64,000 nucleotides of DNA from Lactiplantibacillus plajomi (GTDB lineage: Bacteria > Bacillota > Bacilli > Lactobacillales > Lactobacillaceae): assembly GCF_005405405.1 (NCBI RefSeq), contig NZ_BJDZ01000012.1, positions 27,852 to 91,851 on the forward strand. The letters run 5' to 3'. Both the position numbers and the translations under genes were made by a program. How positions within the stretch are numbered: the first letter of the stretch is position 1; each line of letters opens with the position of its first letter. The notes beneath the pieces are model-generated. The model was not told where the DNA came from. It searched no databases and saw only the letters and a program-made list of their open reading frames with translations. Below, piece after piece: positions 8,727 to 17,434 of this stretch.

Positions 8727-10160
8727 TTAATAAACGATTTGTTGTACTTTTTTCGTAATCTTGGCAATCCGCGGGAAACCACTGAAACCGGATTGATGGT
8801 GGCCCCAAGTCAAGACAACCAGCAAGTAGCGCTGACCGTTCGGTAACCGCACGATTCCGGCGTCGCCGTTGTTACTTTCCAAGAAACCGACCTTATCCTG
8901 CACCTTGGTACCCTTATTAGCCCGCGCGGCGCCAGTTGGAATTCCCTTCCGGTAAACCTGCTTGCCCATCAATTTCAAAATGAAGGCGCGGTCCGATTTA
9001 TTCGAAAAGGCCTTTTTACCATTTTGTAAGTCCTTAAGCACCTTGATCAGGCTGTTAGCCGTCGTCCGCGATGCCCGGGTCGCGCTAAACGTATTGCCGT
9101 AATAGCCCTGCGATGCAAGCCAGCGGTTGATGTTAGTCCGGCCGTACTTGCGTAAAATGCTGACCGGGTAGTCGTTGGCGGAATTAACGATCATCCGCGT
9201 GACTCCCGCCCGGTTCGCCTTAGTCCACTTGAAACGCTTCTGTTGCTTTAAGTGCAAGACGTAGGCCGCGATGTACAGCTTATAAGTGCTGGCCGAAACG
9301 GTTGAATACTTACCGCAAGCGTTGACCGCCAGCTTACCCGCTTTATAAACCGAGGCGTGCGGCGCCTTTGCGGCTTTACTGCCCTTAACTGGTGACAGAT
9401 TGTAAAACGCCACTTCGGCAGTTTTATCCTTGGTCACCGACGTTAAATACGTTTTGAGCCGTTTGCGAATCGCGGCTTGGTGCTTGGCTACGTCGTAATA
9501 GGTGCCCTTCTTAAGGTCCTTATGCCAGACCCAGCCCTTGGTTTTACCACTCGTGACGTAGTAGTAGCAGTAGGTTTTCCCGTTTTGATAGTAATGGCGC
9601 TTCTTAGTCGCCCGGTAAGTCTTCTTCTTACTAATGGTTTGGCCCTTGACCCAGTGCATCGCACTATTTTTACCAGAAAGTTGATAAATTTTTTGCGTCG
9701 GCGCCTTTGCCTTCTTAAAGCTCGTCGCCCGAACGTAATTTTTGGCCTTGATCTTTTGCGCCCCGTTGACCTGGTAATGGCGGCCAGCCTTCATCAGCTT
9801 AGCCGCGACCCAGCCGGTTGCCCCGTTACGCGCGTTCTTAACGTACAAGTAACGGGTCGTTTGCCCGTTCGGCGTTGTTACATCACTCCGTCCGGTCGCC
9901 GTCCAAGTCGTCTGGCGGTAATTTTTCAAATCATGGTTTGCACTCAACTTGACCTGCGCGTGCGCATCCGTAAAGCGGTACGTTTTTCCCGCCCGCACAC
10001 TGTAATACGCGGTTGGCCGTAACTTGACCGTTGCCGTACGAGTTGTTGGGCGCGTGGCCGTCGCATTGTCAGCAGTCGCGCTTGGCGTCGCCAGTAGCCC
10101 CCCACTGATAACGCCAGCTAACAATAGCCCAAGCCCCCGTTTAGTTACCGATAACTTCAT
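8727..10160 (-). CDS. Secreted class A beta-lactamase-fold serine hydrolase with N-terminal SH3-like repeats
   Basis: The 477-residue protein starts with a signal peptide (MKLSVTKRGLGLLLAGVISG, cleavage probably after ATA near residue 30). Two or three SH3/GW-like segments follow (about 45-225, with repeated YYSV/GWVAAKLMKAG/GWVWHKDLKKG patterns), suggesting cell-wall attachment. The C-terminal domain has the penicillin-interacting serine enzyme motifs: S-T-Y-K at 291-294, S-A-N at 327-329 and K-V-G at 423-425. Spacing is that of class A beta-lactamase-like proteins common in lactobacilli. The protein is strongly basic. A peptidoglycan-related hydrolase or esterase is more likely than antibiotic resistance. 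It is monocistronic, with a start codon preceded by GAAGGGGGAC. Confidence 0.8.
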   Translation of the reverse strand: MKLSVTKRGLGLLLAGVISGGLLATPSATADNATATRPTTRTATVKLRPTAYYSVRAGKTYRFTDAHAQVKLSANHDLKNYRQTTWTATGRSDVTTPNGQTTRYLYVKNARNGATGWVAAKLMKAGRHYQVNGAQKIKAKNYVRATSFKKAKAPTQKIYQLSGKNSAMHWVKGQTISKKKTYRATKKRHYYQNGKTYCYYYVTSGKTKGWVWHKDLKKGTYYDVAKHQAAIRKRLKTYLTSVTKDKTAEVAFYNLSPVKGSKAAKAPHASVYKAGKLAVNACGKYSTVSASTYKLYIAAYVLHLKQQKRFKWTKANRAGVTRMIVNSANDYPVSILRKYGRTNINRWLASQGYYGNTFSATRASRTTANSLIKVLKDLQNGKKAFSNKSDRAFILKLMGKQVYRKGIPTGAARANKGTKVQDKVGFLESNNGDAGIVRLPNGQRYLLVVLTWGHHQSGFSGFPRIAKITKKVQQIVY

Positions 10161-10269
10161 TTAGAAGTCCCCCTTCGTTATAAGGTTGAGTTGCATTTAC
10201 CTTATCCGTCATAAGTATAGGTTAGTTTGGATATAAAAGGAACTAATATTTCAATTAATTATGAACACC

Positions 10270-10313
10270 AAAAAGGCCCCCGTTTTGGTGGCTAGCCACC
10301 AAAACGAGAGCCT
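10270..10313 (-). terminator. Rho-independent terminator of adhE
   Basis: The perfect palindrome CGTTTTGGTGGCTAGCCACC plus AAAACG (10281-10306) is extended by an outer GGC/GCC stem and, on the minus strand, followed by TTTTT. It lies about 40 nt past the adhE stop. Confidence 0.9.
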
Positions 10314-10349
10314 AATGATGAAATTAGAGGAACCCGTATTTAATTAACC

Positions 10350-12956
10350 CTATTTTTCCACTCCTTGGCCGTCCCATTCGCGTTCGAGTAAGGCCTTCAA
10401 TTCCTTAATGAGTGGTTCACGCGGGTTAGCCGTGGTGCATTGATCTTCGTATGCTAATTCAGCAAGGTGATCAACACTCGCATCGAAATGCTTCTTTTCA
10501 ACCCGGTTAGCCTTGAGTGATAACGTGACGTCCATTGAATGTGCTAAGTCAATGAATGCCTTAACTAAGCTTTCCTTGAGTTCTTCGTCGGTCTTGCCTG
10601 GTAAGCCAATGGCCCGGGCAATATCAGCGTAGTCGCCTAAAGCGGTATTGTAGTTGTACTTCGGCCACATTGCCAGCTTCGTTGGGATTTCCGCATTGTA
10701 ACGAACAACTTGTGGGTAAGTGATCGCAATCGCTAACCCGTGAGGAAGGTTGAATTCCCCACCAAGTTTGTGGGCGATTGAGTGGTTAATGCCCAGGTAG
10801 GCGTTCGCAAAGGCCATCCCGGCCATCGTGGACGCATTGTGCATGTGTTCACGCGCTTCCTGGTCACCATCGTAGGACGCTTTCAAGTACTTGAAGGCTA
10901 ACTTCAAGGCTTGAATCGACCATGCGCGACTGTAGTCGGTAGCCATGACTGAAACGTAGGCTTCGGTAGCGTGGGTAATCACGTCCAACCCAGTCCAAGC
11001 AGTCGTGCGTGGTGGTACCGTTTCAACGAATTGTGGGTCAACGATGGCAATGTCTGGTTGCATTGCGTAGTCGGTGATCGGGTACTTAACGTGCGTCTGG
11101 GAGTCAGTAATAACCGCGTATGGCGTTACTTCTGACCCGGTCCCGGAAGTCGTTGGGATCCCAATGTAAGTTACTTTGTTCGGTACTGGGACCTTGTAAG
11201 CCCGTTTCCGAATATCCAAGAACTTCTGCTTAGCACCTAAGAAGGAAGCTTCTGGATGTTCGTAGAAGAGCCACATCCCCTTGGCGGCGTCCATTGCGGA
11301 CCCACCACCTAAGGCAATGATCGTGTCTGGTTCGAAGGCCTTCATGCGTTCGACCCCTTTGAAGACCGTATCCGATGACGGGTTCGGTTCAACTTCGGAG
11401 AAGATGTCGATATCAACCGGTTCAACCCGTTGATTCAAGACGGCCGTTACTCGGTCAGCGTAGCCGAACTTAACCATCCCAGGGTCACAAACTAGAAAAA
11501 CCTTTTTGATGCCAGCCATTGTTTCAAGGTAGCGGAGAGAATTGGGCTCAAAGTAGACCTTGGGAGGCATCTTTACCCATTGGATATTGTTCCGACGCTT
11601 CGCCACCGTTTTGATGTTGATCAAGTCCATGTCAGAAACGTTGTGAGAAATCGAGTTACCACCGTAAGAACCCGTGCCCAGAGTTAACGATGGGGTCATG
11701 TTGTTGTAAATGTTACCTAACCCACCAACTGAAGATGGTGTGTTAACCAAGATCCGGCAAGCTGGCATGGCCAGGCCGAACTTCTTAACTAAGTCGTCGT
11801 CAGTCGTGTGAATGCCGGCCGTGTGACCTAAACCACCATAATGAAGTAAGTCGTCACAAATCTTGAAGGCTTCTTCGTTCGAGCTGGACTTGTAAACCGT
11901 CAGAACTGGTGATAATTTTTCACCGGAAAGTGGGAATTTCAAGCCGACACCCTTTAATTCGGCGATCAGAACGCGGCATTCAGGGTCAACGTCCTTTAAG
12001 CCGGCCATTTGAGCAATTTCGTAAGCGGATTTCCCGGCAACCGGACCACGAACGGTGTGGCGGTTCGGATCAATAACCGCGTCACTCAACGCTTGGACGT
12101 CCTTAGGCTTTACAATGTAGCAACCTAAGCGTTTGAATTCTGCCATTAAATCGGCGTAGATTTCTTTATCAATAACGGCACTGTTTTCTGACGCACAAAT
12201 CATCCCGTTATCAAAGGTCTTAGAAAGAACGATGTCGTTAGCCGCCTGCTTGATGTTAGCGGACTTTTCAACGTAAGTCGGGCCGTTACCAGGACCAACC
12301 CCTAAGGCTGGCTTCCCTGATGAGTAAGCGGCGGTAACCATGCTTGGACCACCGGTTGCCAAGATCGTGGCAACGTCCGGATGGTGCATTAAAGCGCTGG
12401 TAGCGTCAATGCTTGGGTGTTCAATGTAGAGCACCGCGTCAGCCGGGCCACCGGCAGCTGCAATCGCCGTCTGAATAATCCGGGCAGTTTCCGCACAGCA
12501 CTTTTGAGCTTGTGGGTGGAAACCAAAGACAATCGTGTTCCGTCCTTTTAATGAGATTAAAGTTTTGAAAACAACCGTTGAAGTTGGGTTCGTAACCGGC
12601 GTAACCCCGGCAACGATGCCGACTGGTTCGGCAATCTTCATCATTTTCTTTTCGGCATCTTCTTCTAAGATCCCAACGGTCTTATCATGACGCATACTAT
12701 TCCAAATATATTCACTAGCATAAATGTTCTTGATGGCCTTATCTTCAACGACCCCACGGCCAGTTTCTTCAACGGCCATCTTGGCCAGTTTCATGTGGTT
12801 ATCCAGAGCGGCCACCGCGACCTTTTCACACAGTTCATCAATCTGTGCTTGGTCGTACGATTTTAATTCCGCTAAGGCTTTCTTAGAACGCTTAACGAGT
12901 TCATCAACCTCGTTAGTCGTTTTCTTGGTTTCTTTGGTGTCTGCAGCTTTCATCAT
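10350..12956 (-). CDS. adhE: Bifunctional acetaldehyde-CoA / alcohol dehydrogenase
   Basis: AdhE reduces acetyl-CoA to acetaldehyde and then ethanol, reoxidising NADH; in heterofermenters this balances redox. The protein has about 868 residues, the usual length. The N-terminal half is an aldehyde dehydrogenase with the catalytic Cys in FDNGMICASENSAV. The C-terminal half is an iron-dependent alcohol dehydrogenase with the nucleotide motif LGGGSAMDAAK, PTTSGTGSEVTPYAVI, and the metal-binding histidines in AYLGINHSIAHKLGGEF and NLPHGLA. I choose the ATG at 12956 because TGGAGG lies 9 nt upstream; the ATG at 12977 would place that site inside the gene. A Rex operator and a good promoter lie just upstream. 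Confidence 0.97.
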   Translation of the reverse strand: MMKAADTKETKKTTNEVDELVKRSKKALAELKSYDQAQIDELCEKVAVAALDNHMKLAKMAVEETGRGVVEDKAIKNIYASEYIWNSMRHDKTVGILEEDAEKKMMKIAEPVGIVAGVTPVTNPTSTVVFKTLISLKGRNTIVFGFHPQAQKCCAETARIIQTAIAAAGGPADAVLYIEHPSIDATSALMHHPDVATILATGGPSMVTAAYSSGKPALGVGPGNGPTYVEKSANIKQAANDIVLSKTFDNGMICASENSAVIDKEIYADLMAEFKRLGCYIVKPKDVQALSDAVIDPNRHTVRGPVAGKSAYEIAQMAGLKDVDPECRVLIAELKGVGLKFPLSGEKLSPVLTVYKSSSNEEAFKICDDLLHYGGLGHTAGIHTTDDDLVKKFGLAMPACRILVNTPSSVGGLGNIYNNMTPSLTLGTGSYGGNSISHNVSDMDLINIKTVAKRRNNIQWVKMPPKVYFEPNSLRYLETMAGIKKVFLVCDPGMVKFGYADRVTAVLNQRVEPVDIDIFSEVEPNPSSDTVFKGVERMKAFEPDTIIALGGGSAMDAAKGMWLFYEHPEASFLGAKQKFLDIRKRAYKVPVPNKVTYIGIPTTSGTGSEVTPYAVITDSQTHVKYPITDYAMQPDIAIVDPQFVETVPPRTTAWTGLDVITHATEAYVSVMATDYSRAWSIQALKLAFKYLKASYDGDQEAREHMHNASTMAGMAFANAYLGINHSIAHKLGGEFNLPHGLAIAITYPQVVRYNAEIPTKLAMWPKYNYNTALGDYADIARAIGLPGKTDEELKESLVKAFIDLAHSMDVTLSLKANRVEKKHFDASVDHLAELAYEDQCTTANPREPLIKELKALLEREWDGQGVEK

Positions 12957-12980
12957 GGTTCGGTTCCTCCATTCCATTCT

Positions 12981-12998
12981 TTGTGAATCAATTTACAA
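12981..12998 (-). promoter_or_regulatory. Rex operator upstream of adhE
   Basis: TTGTGAATCAATTTACAA closely matches the Rex consensus TTGTGAANNNNTTCACAA (one base off in the right half-site). It is between the adhE -10 and the ribosome site, where NADH-sensing Rex would block transcription when NADH is low. Rex itself is not in the window. Confidence 0.75.
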
Positions 12999-13003
12999 AC
13001 TTT

Positions 13004-13031
13004 ATTATAGCGAGCTTTGTTCAAAATGCAA
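13004..13031 (-). promoter_or_regulatory. adhE promoter
   Basis: On the minus strand TTGCAT (13026-13031), a 16-bp spacer and a perfect TATAAT (13004-13009) precede the Rex site and the adhE start. The rest of the gap up to 13192 is A+T-rich with one short inverted repeat, GGACAT-AAA-ATGTCC (13168-13182), of unknown role. Confidence 0.7.
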
Positions 13032-13192
13032 CAACCAATTTGAAATTTTTTCAAAAATTATGTTCTTTACCGTTTGTAATCGCTTATATTAAGGGATTTT
13101 AGATTTTTAAATAAATTTAAAATCAAGCTCACACATACACAAGTCTGGACGGTTTGTTTGCCTATCTGGACATAAAATGTCCCACAAAACCA

Positions 13193-13244
13193 TAAAAAAA
13201 ACGTTCCGCCCATGCTAATTAAAGCTTGGTTCGAAACGTTTTTT
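13193..13244 (-). terminator. Terminator of the universal stress protein gene
   Basis: On the minus strand AAAAAACGTTTCG pairs with the later GCGGAACGTTTTTT, with an inner CCAAGC/GCATGG stem, ending in a run of T. Confidence 0.75.
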
Positions 13245-13267
13245 CAAAATTTTATTTCGTATCCGCC

Positions 13268-13729
13268 TTAGCGCACAACGATAACGGAGACCGGTGCCTT
13301 TTTAGCTAACCGCGGACCAATTGCCCCCGAAATTTTCGAATGGGCAAACTGGGTGTCGGCGCCCGTGACTAACAGATCCGGCTTGAAGTCCGGAATGACC
13401 TGTTCCAAAATAACGTCATCGACGTCGCCGCCTTCGTAGACCAGTGGTTCCACGTGTTCCACGCCGTTGGCCTCCGCCAATTTAACGTAGTCGGCCACGA
13501 CTTGTTCCACGTGCCGCCGCTTTTCTTGCAACTTGGACGGTGTCAGTGAGTCAAAAATATTGATATCTTCACTTTCTAACACCGAACAAATTCCGAGGTG
13601 TACCGCGTAGTCGCGGGCCAGCGTCGTGGCATACCGAAATGCCCGTTCGGACGACGTATTATCATCTTCATCCACCGTTAGTAATACCCGCCGGTAGACT
13701 AACGGTTCCTGCATAGCTTGGTTTTCCAT
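13268..13729 (-). CDS. Universal stress protein (UspA family)
   Basis: A 153-residue single-domain Usp. The N-terminal strand RRVLLTVDEDDNTSSERAFR and the C-terminal VTGADTQFAHSKISGAIGPR, ending KKAPVSVIVVR, fit the Usp fold. The phosphate-binding glycine pattern (G-x2-G-x9-G-S/T in ATP-binding members) is only partly kept, so nucleotide binding is uncertain. Cytoplasmic and probably stress-induced, but the partner or target is unknown. It is monocistronic between adhE and padR. The ATG at 13729 follows a GGGG run at about 9 nt; an in-frame ATG five codons later is an alternative. Confidence 0.88.
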   Translation of the reverse strand: MENQAMQEPLVYRRVLLTVDEDDNTSSERAFRYATTLARDYAVHLGICSVLESEDINIFDSLTPSKLQEKRRHVEQVVADYVKLAEANGVEHVEPLVYEGGDVDDVILEQVIPDFKPDLLVTGADTQFAHSKISGAIGPRLAKKAPVSVIVVR

Positions 13730-13778
13730 TGCTAACGCCCCTATCTGCTAATTGAGTTGTAACACTGTCATTATACCG

Positions 13779-14333
13779 CTAAGCTTGCGCGTGCTTCACG
13801 GTTTTCAACGTCTGCTTGAGCCAGTTCACGTAGTAACTTTCCCGGCCGACCGCGTGTTGCAAGATCAAGTAATGGCCGTAGTTGTCCGCGATTTGCTGGT
13901 CGTCGCCAAAGACGGTTGTCATCCGCCCCTTTAAATGGGTCAGCTTCGCCGTATGCAATCGCAACTGTTCGTGCAACATTACGGATAACCGCGGATCAGT
14001 ACTTTTGCGGATAAAGTAGAGTTTTAAAATAAATTCATCCTTAGTCGCTGTTAATTCCGGTGTTCCGACCGTGATCCAGTCGCGCAGGCGCGCCGTTCCC
14101 AAGTCGGTAATGTGATACAGTTTCTTTTCCAGTTTTTCACCGCTCACCATCACTTCGTGGGTAATGGCGCCCTGTTCCTCTAAACGTTTTAATTGCGGGT
14201 AAATTTGGCTGTGCTGCGCTTGCCAAAACTCGCCGATTTCGTTATCAAACGACTTTGTCAGGTCGTAACCGGTCAGGGGCCGCTGATTTAATAGCCCTAA
14301 AATAATAAACTGTAATTTATTTTTTTGTGCCAT
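13779..14333 (-). CDS. padR: PadR-family repressor of phenolic acid decarboxylase
   Basis: The 184-residue protein has the PadR winged helix (KNKLQFIILGLLNQRPLTGY, HSQIYPQLKRLEEQGAI) followed by the C-terminal helical dimerisation domain (about 90-184). It is divergent from padA, the arrangement known for PadR in lactic acid bacteria and Bacillus, where phenolic acids relieve repression. The ATG at 14333 has GGGAGGG 5 nt upstream; an earlier in-frame ATG at 14375 would place that ribosome site inside the gene. The perfect dyad at 14470 is its expected operator. Confidence 0.93.
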   Translation of the reverse strand: MAQKNKLQFIILGLLNQRPLTGYDLTKSFDNEIGEFWQAQHSQIYPQLKRLEEQGAITHEVMVSGEKLEKKLYHITDLGTARLRDWITVGTPELTATKDEFILKLYFIRKSTDPRLSVMLHEQLRLHTAKLTHLKGRMTTVFGDDQQIADNYGHYLILQHAVGRESYYVNWLKQTLKTVKHAQA

Positions 14334-14466
14334 AAAATCCCTCCCTCGCTCCCAGTATACACTAATTAGCGGCACAAAACCGGTTGTTAACGACAGGTTA
14401 ACAATGACTGCTTAAGGCCCCGGGCTTGACGGATAGCCCGAATCGGTTTATGCTTAATTCCGTCGC

Positions 14467-14496
14467 TTAACATGTAATTAATTACATGTATATAAA
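14467..14496 (+). promoter_or_regulatory. padA promoter
   Basis: TTAACA (14467-14472), an 18-bp spacer and TATAAA (14491-14496) form the likely promoter. The PadR dyad covers the -35 and the whole spacer, a direct steric-block arrangement. Confidence 0.6.
14470..14489. promoter_or_regulatory. PadR operator
   Basis: ACATGTAATTAATTACATGT is a perfect 20-bp palindrome containing the ATGT-N8-ACAT dyad established for PadR operators. It lies between padR and padA and overlaps the padA promoter. Confidence 0.9.
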
Positions 14497-14522
14497 ATCA
14501 TAAAACTAGAGGAGCTCATCAC

Positions 14523-15059
14523 ATGACTAAAACATTCAAAACGCTCGCTGACTTTTTAGGCACCCACTTCATTTACACCTACGATAACGGGTGGGAATAC
14601 GAATGGTACGCTAAAAATGACCACACCGTCGACTACCGGATCCACGGTGGGATGGTTGCCGGCCGCTGGGTCAAGGATCAGGAAGCCAACATCGTGATGC
14701 TGACCGAAGGCATCTACAAGGTCGCTTGGACCGAACCAACCGGGACCGACGTTGCCCTAGATTTTCTGCCTAATGATAACAAGGTCAACGGCACGATTTT
14801 CTTCCCAAAATGGGTGCAAGACCATCCTGAAATTACCGTTACCTTCCAAAACGACCACATCGATTTAATGGAAGAAGCCCGCGAAAAATACGCGACCTAC
14901 CCGAAGCTTGTCGTTCCCGAATTTGCCACGATCACCTACGCGGGCGACGCCGGTCAAAATAACGACGACGTCATTGCTGAAGCCCCTTACGCCGGCTTAC
15001 CCGACGACATCCGTAACGGCAAGTACTTTGATCAAAATTATCACCGTATTAACGCGTAG
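14523..15059 (+). CDS. padA: Phenolic acid decarboxylase
   Basis: Non-oxidatively decarboxylates p-coumaric, caffeic and ferulic acids to vinyl phenols, a detoxification of plant hydroxycinnamates. The 178-residue protein matches the small beta-barrel family along its length: [19 protein letters not shown] at the start, then [17 protein letters not shown], and the C-terminal FDQNYHRI. Cytoplasmic, cofactor-free. The ATG has GAGGAG 8 nt upstream. It is divergent from padR with a perfect PadR operator between them, so it should be induced by the substrate acids. Confidence 0.97.
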   Translation: MTKTFKTLADFLGTHFIYTYDNGWEYEWYAKNDHTVDYRIHGGMVAGRWVKDQEANIVMLTEGIYKVAWTEPTGTDVALDFLPNDNKVNGTIFFPKWVQDHPEITVTFQNDHIDLMEEAREKYATYPKLVVPEFATITYAGDAGQNNDDVIAEAPYAGLPDDIRNGKYFDQNYHRINA

Positions 15060-15117
15060 TTAACCGGTATTGCAGCAGGTTTTATAACAATGTATTAAAA
15101 GAGGTTTTATAACCAGC

Positions 15118-15170
15118 ATTAAACCGCGCACTGTAACCGTCTAGCGACAAGTTGCAGTGCGCGGTTTAAT
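15118..15170. terminator. Long hairpin between padA and the broken S41 gene
   Basis: Two 20-nt arms (15118-15137 and 15151-15170) pair with a single G-U mismatch; they begin ATTAAACCGCGCACTG and end CAGTGCGCGGTTTAAT. T tracts are short on both sides. It can serve both convergent genes. Upstream of it the motif AGGTTTTATAAC occurs twice (15077 and 15102). Confidence 0.75.
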
Positions 15171-15175
15171 TTAGT

Positions 15176-16177
15176 TTAGTTTCCAGTTTTTGCGGATTGT
15201 CGTGGTAACTGCTGAACCAATTCATCCCAAAAATCAGCATCGAGCGGCTGTTGCTTGCGGTACTGACTGCCCCGCGGTGCGACCGGTGCATACAAGGTCT
15301 GGACATCCGGCTTAAGCGGTTGGTTATTGAACTGCCTTTGACCATTGATCGCGACCTGACTAGTAATCGTGCCGACCGTCAGCACGGCCGCCGCTTTTTT
15401 AGACTTGGCAACGTAGCCCGTATTCACACTCGTATACCCGGCTGTCGGGTGGCCAATCGTCGTCACGTTCGGATTACGTTTCAAAGCCATAACCGTTTAT
15501 TCGGCGGCACTACCGGTGCGATTATCCATAATCAACAGCACCTTTTGGTCGGTTCGCTGCCGCGGCGCCCGGTACGTCATTGACTGCTTATTCAGACCAC
15601 CGTAGATGCGTTTAGTGGTCATGACTACCGGTTTGGCGTGACCGTGCTTATCAACTTCTGACCATAACGTTCCCCGGGGAATGACAGCCGCCAGCCCCGC
15701 AATCATCGGACGGTAATCGCCACCCCGATTATGGGCAAAGTTCAAAATCAGGACCGGTTCGTCCTTCAACTTAGTCACGCACCGGCGTAATTGCTGCTGA
15801 TACTTCTGCGTCTGCGCATCGTCAGTCGAAAAAAACGACGGCACGTTCAGGACCCGGTAACCGCGAACGGCACTAATCGATGGCGCGTTAATATCTTCGA
15901 ATTGTTTGGGCGTTGTCGCTACGAACGAGTGCCGGTTACCCTGCTGTAAAACTTGGTTAAGTTCGCGCACACTTTTAATTTTTTGGCCGTGTTCGGTTTG
16001 TTTCATTAACGCCGCCCACCGCTTAGGATGTTCAATAATTCCGGTACGATCCATCTTCGTTACGATGGCGGGCGCATCAATGTCCGGCGTTGCCCGCGTC
16101 GCCTTATGACACCCAGTTAGCACCAGTAACAAGCTAACTGTGAATAATGTTAACCCTCGCGATTTAGCTATTAGCAC
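15176..16177 (-). pseudogene. S41-family peptidase-like lipoprotein, interrupted by an in-frame stop
   Basis: The GTG at 16177 follows GGGGG at 9 nt. The N-terminus is a lipoprotein signal (LTLFTVSLLLVLTGC, lipobox LTGC). The body has the S41/C-terminal-processing-protease fold: RVLNVPSFF, VLILNFAHNRGGDY and the nucleophile region MDNRTGSAAE. Directly after SAAE a TAA (15497-15499) stops the frame, and the same frame continues TVMALKRNPNVTTIGHPTAG to the true end at 15176. The tail has the expected S41 features, so this is one gene with a nonsense mutation rather than two genes. Whether truncation leaves any activity is doubtful because the segment after the serine is required for the active site. 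Confidence 0.82.
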
Positions 16178-16286
16178 GCCACCTATCCCCCTTTTATCCG
16201 TTTCGTTCGGTCGCCAATCAAGCGCACCGCAACGTCCACACCCACAGTATACCGGTGTCCCCACTGGCCGCCTACCACGACCTGAA

Positions 16287-16302
16287 TGTTTCACGTGAAA
16301 CA
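16287..16302. promoter_or_regulatory. parS site (ParB-binding centromere)
   Basis: Second perfect copy of TGTTTCACGTGAAACA, in the gap between the S41 pseudogene and the hydratase-family gene. Confidence 0.93.
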
Positions 16303-16309
16303 TTGGCAG

Positions 16310-16343
16310 AAAAAAAGCCGTTACGCAAATGCGCAACGGCTTA
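16310..16343 (-). terminator. Terminator of the hydratase-family gene
   Basis: On the minus strand AGCCGTTGCGCA-TT-TGCGTAACGGCT is followed by a run of T; it lies directly after the stop at 16350. Confidence 0.88.
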
Positions 16344-16349
16344 ACTATT

Positions 16350-17150
16350 TTAATCGTTAGTCATCTCTAATTGAACGCTTCCGAGTTGATGATCAAAATC
16401 CGCTTGCCAGTGACCGACCGTTAAATGCGGCGGTAGCACGAACGTACCGGAAGAGACCCGCTGACCGGCCGTCAGCTGCTTATGCTGACTTGCCAGTTTA
16501 CCCACTAACCAGTGCAACGATTTTAACGGGTTACCCAGCACTTCGCTGGCAACCCCGGTTTTCAACGTTTCCCCATCGTGAACCAAGGTACACTTAGGGG
16601 TCGCCACGTCCGCAACCGAATCAAAGACGCTGTCGGTATCCCGTTCAGTGCCGTAAACGACTAGGCCGCCAACCGCGGCATCCGCCACGACTAAGTTCTT
16701 AGGTAAATCTGGGAACCAGTCCGAAAAACGCGAATCTGGTAATTCCAGCGCCGGTGCGACCGTCGTTTTGTGGAACAAATCGGTTAGGCTGTCTTCAGCG
16801 GTCAGCGTCTGTTTGGCCTTAAAAACCAGTTCAACTTCTACGAGTGGATCCATCAATTGGCTTTGCCGGACCGTGGCCGGGGCCGCTAAGAAATGATCAG
16901 CAACCTGCGCCCCGTATAGCGGCGCATCGGCGTCAAACATCTTTTGGGTCTGTTCACTAGTCAGTGAAACTTTATACCCGCCCAACGGTTGATTCTTGAG
17001 CACAGTGAGCGCGGCTTGAACCCGGTAAGCAGCGTCTTCATCCGGTACTTGGTTGGCTAAGTCGGCCATGTTAAGCGGTTGTTGGTGGCGGTACGCGTCA
17101 AAAAGTTGTTGTGCGACTTGGGTTTCGGTTACTGTCATTGTTTTGGTCAT
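16350..17150 (-). CDS. 2-keto-4-pentenoate hydratase / fumarylacetoacetate hydrolase-family protein (MhpD-like)
   Basis: The 266-residue protein reads as the small hydratase branch of the FAH superfamily: an N-terminal helical part (VAQQLFDAYRHQQPLNMADL), GGYKVSLTSEQTQKMF, the metal-binding PLVEVELVFKAKQ (E-x-E), and the C-terminal SSGTFVLPPHLTVGHWQADF. MhpD enzymes add water to 2-hydroxypentadienoate in aromatic degradation; lactobacilli have no full pathway, so the real substrate is unclear. The ATG has GGAGG 8 nt upstream. It lies downstream of an Ile-type T-box and a run of ACACATA repeats, so uncharged tRNA-Ile may control it, but a transcript linking them is an inference. Confidence 0.78.
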   Translation of the reverse strand: MTKTMTVTETQVAQQLFDAYRHQQPLNMADLANQVPDEDAAYRVQAALTVLKNQPLGGYKVSLTSEQTQKMFDADAPLYGAQVADHFLAAPATVRQSQLMDPLVEVELVFKAKQTLTAEDSLTDLFHKTTVAPALELPDSRFSDWFPDLPKNLVVADAAVGGLVVYGTERDTDSVFDSVADVATPKCTLVHDGETLKTGVASEVLGNPLKSLHWLVGKLASQHKQLTAGQRVSSGTFVLPPHLTVGHWQADFDHQLGSVQLEMTND

Positions 17151-17166
17151 AAGTGCTACCTCCGTC

Positions 17167-17301
17167 TATGTGTTGGTGTTGGTGTTAGTGCTGTAACTAT
17201 GTGTGATTGCTATGTGTTAATCGTTTGAGTTGTCCTTAATAATATGTGTAACGCCTAAAATATGTGTGGCTACGTTCGTAACCGCTAAAATCAATATGTG
17301 T
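17167..17301 (-). repeat. Six copies of ACACATA in the leader between the T-box and the hydratase gene
   Basis: On the plus strand TATGTGT occurs at 17167, 17198, 17211, 17243, 17261 and 17295. The copies are irregularly spaced (13-34 nt) and mostly preceded by A or C. The region is otherwise non-coding. No known motif matches. Confidence 0.7.
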
Positions 17302-17308
17302 CAGCAAT

Positions 17309-17413
17309 TTACCCTAACGCAACGAGGATGCTGACCCCTCGCCCAAGGTTAATGCGACTAGCCACCGTTGCCCACTGTTGGTAACTAGCCACCTGAATGT
17401 CCGATTTCATCAT
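17309..17413 (-). CDS. Possible 34-residue small protein or leader peptide after the T-box
   Basis: The frame starts ATGATG at 17413 with GGTGG five nt upstream and stops at 17309, immediately downstream of the T-box terminator. It encodes a 34-residue peptide beginning MMKSDIQVASYQQWATVASR and ending in GVSILVALG. I do not recognise it. It could be a leader peptide, a small protein, or the remaining start of a deleted T-box-controlled gene. Coding status is uncertain. Confidence 0.35.
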   Translation of the reverse strand: MMKSDIQVASYQQWATVASRINLGRGVSILVALG

Positions 17414-17434
17414 CCTCACCACCTTTAATTGACT

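Noticed and set aside
12724..13092. Plus-strand frame of about 120 codons opposite the adhE start
   Set aside because: It is antisense to adhE, has no ribosome site, and continues through the adhE promoter; composition is that of a reverse shadow.
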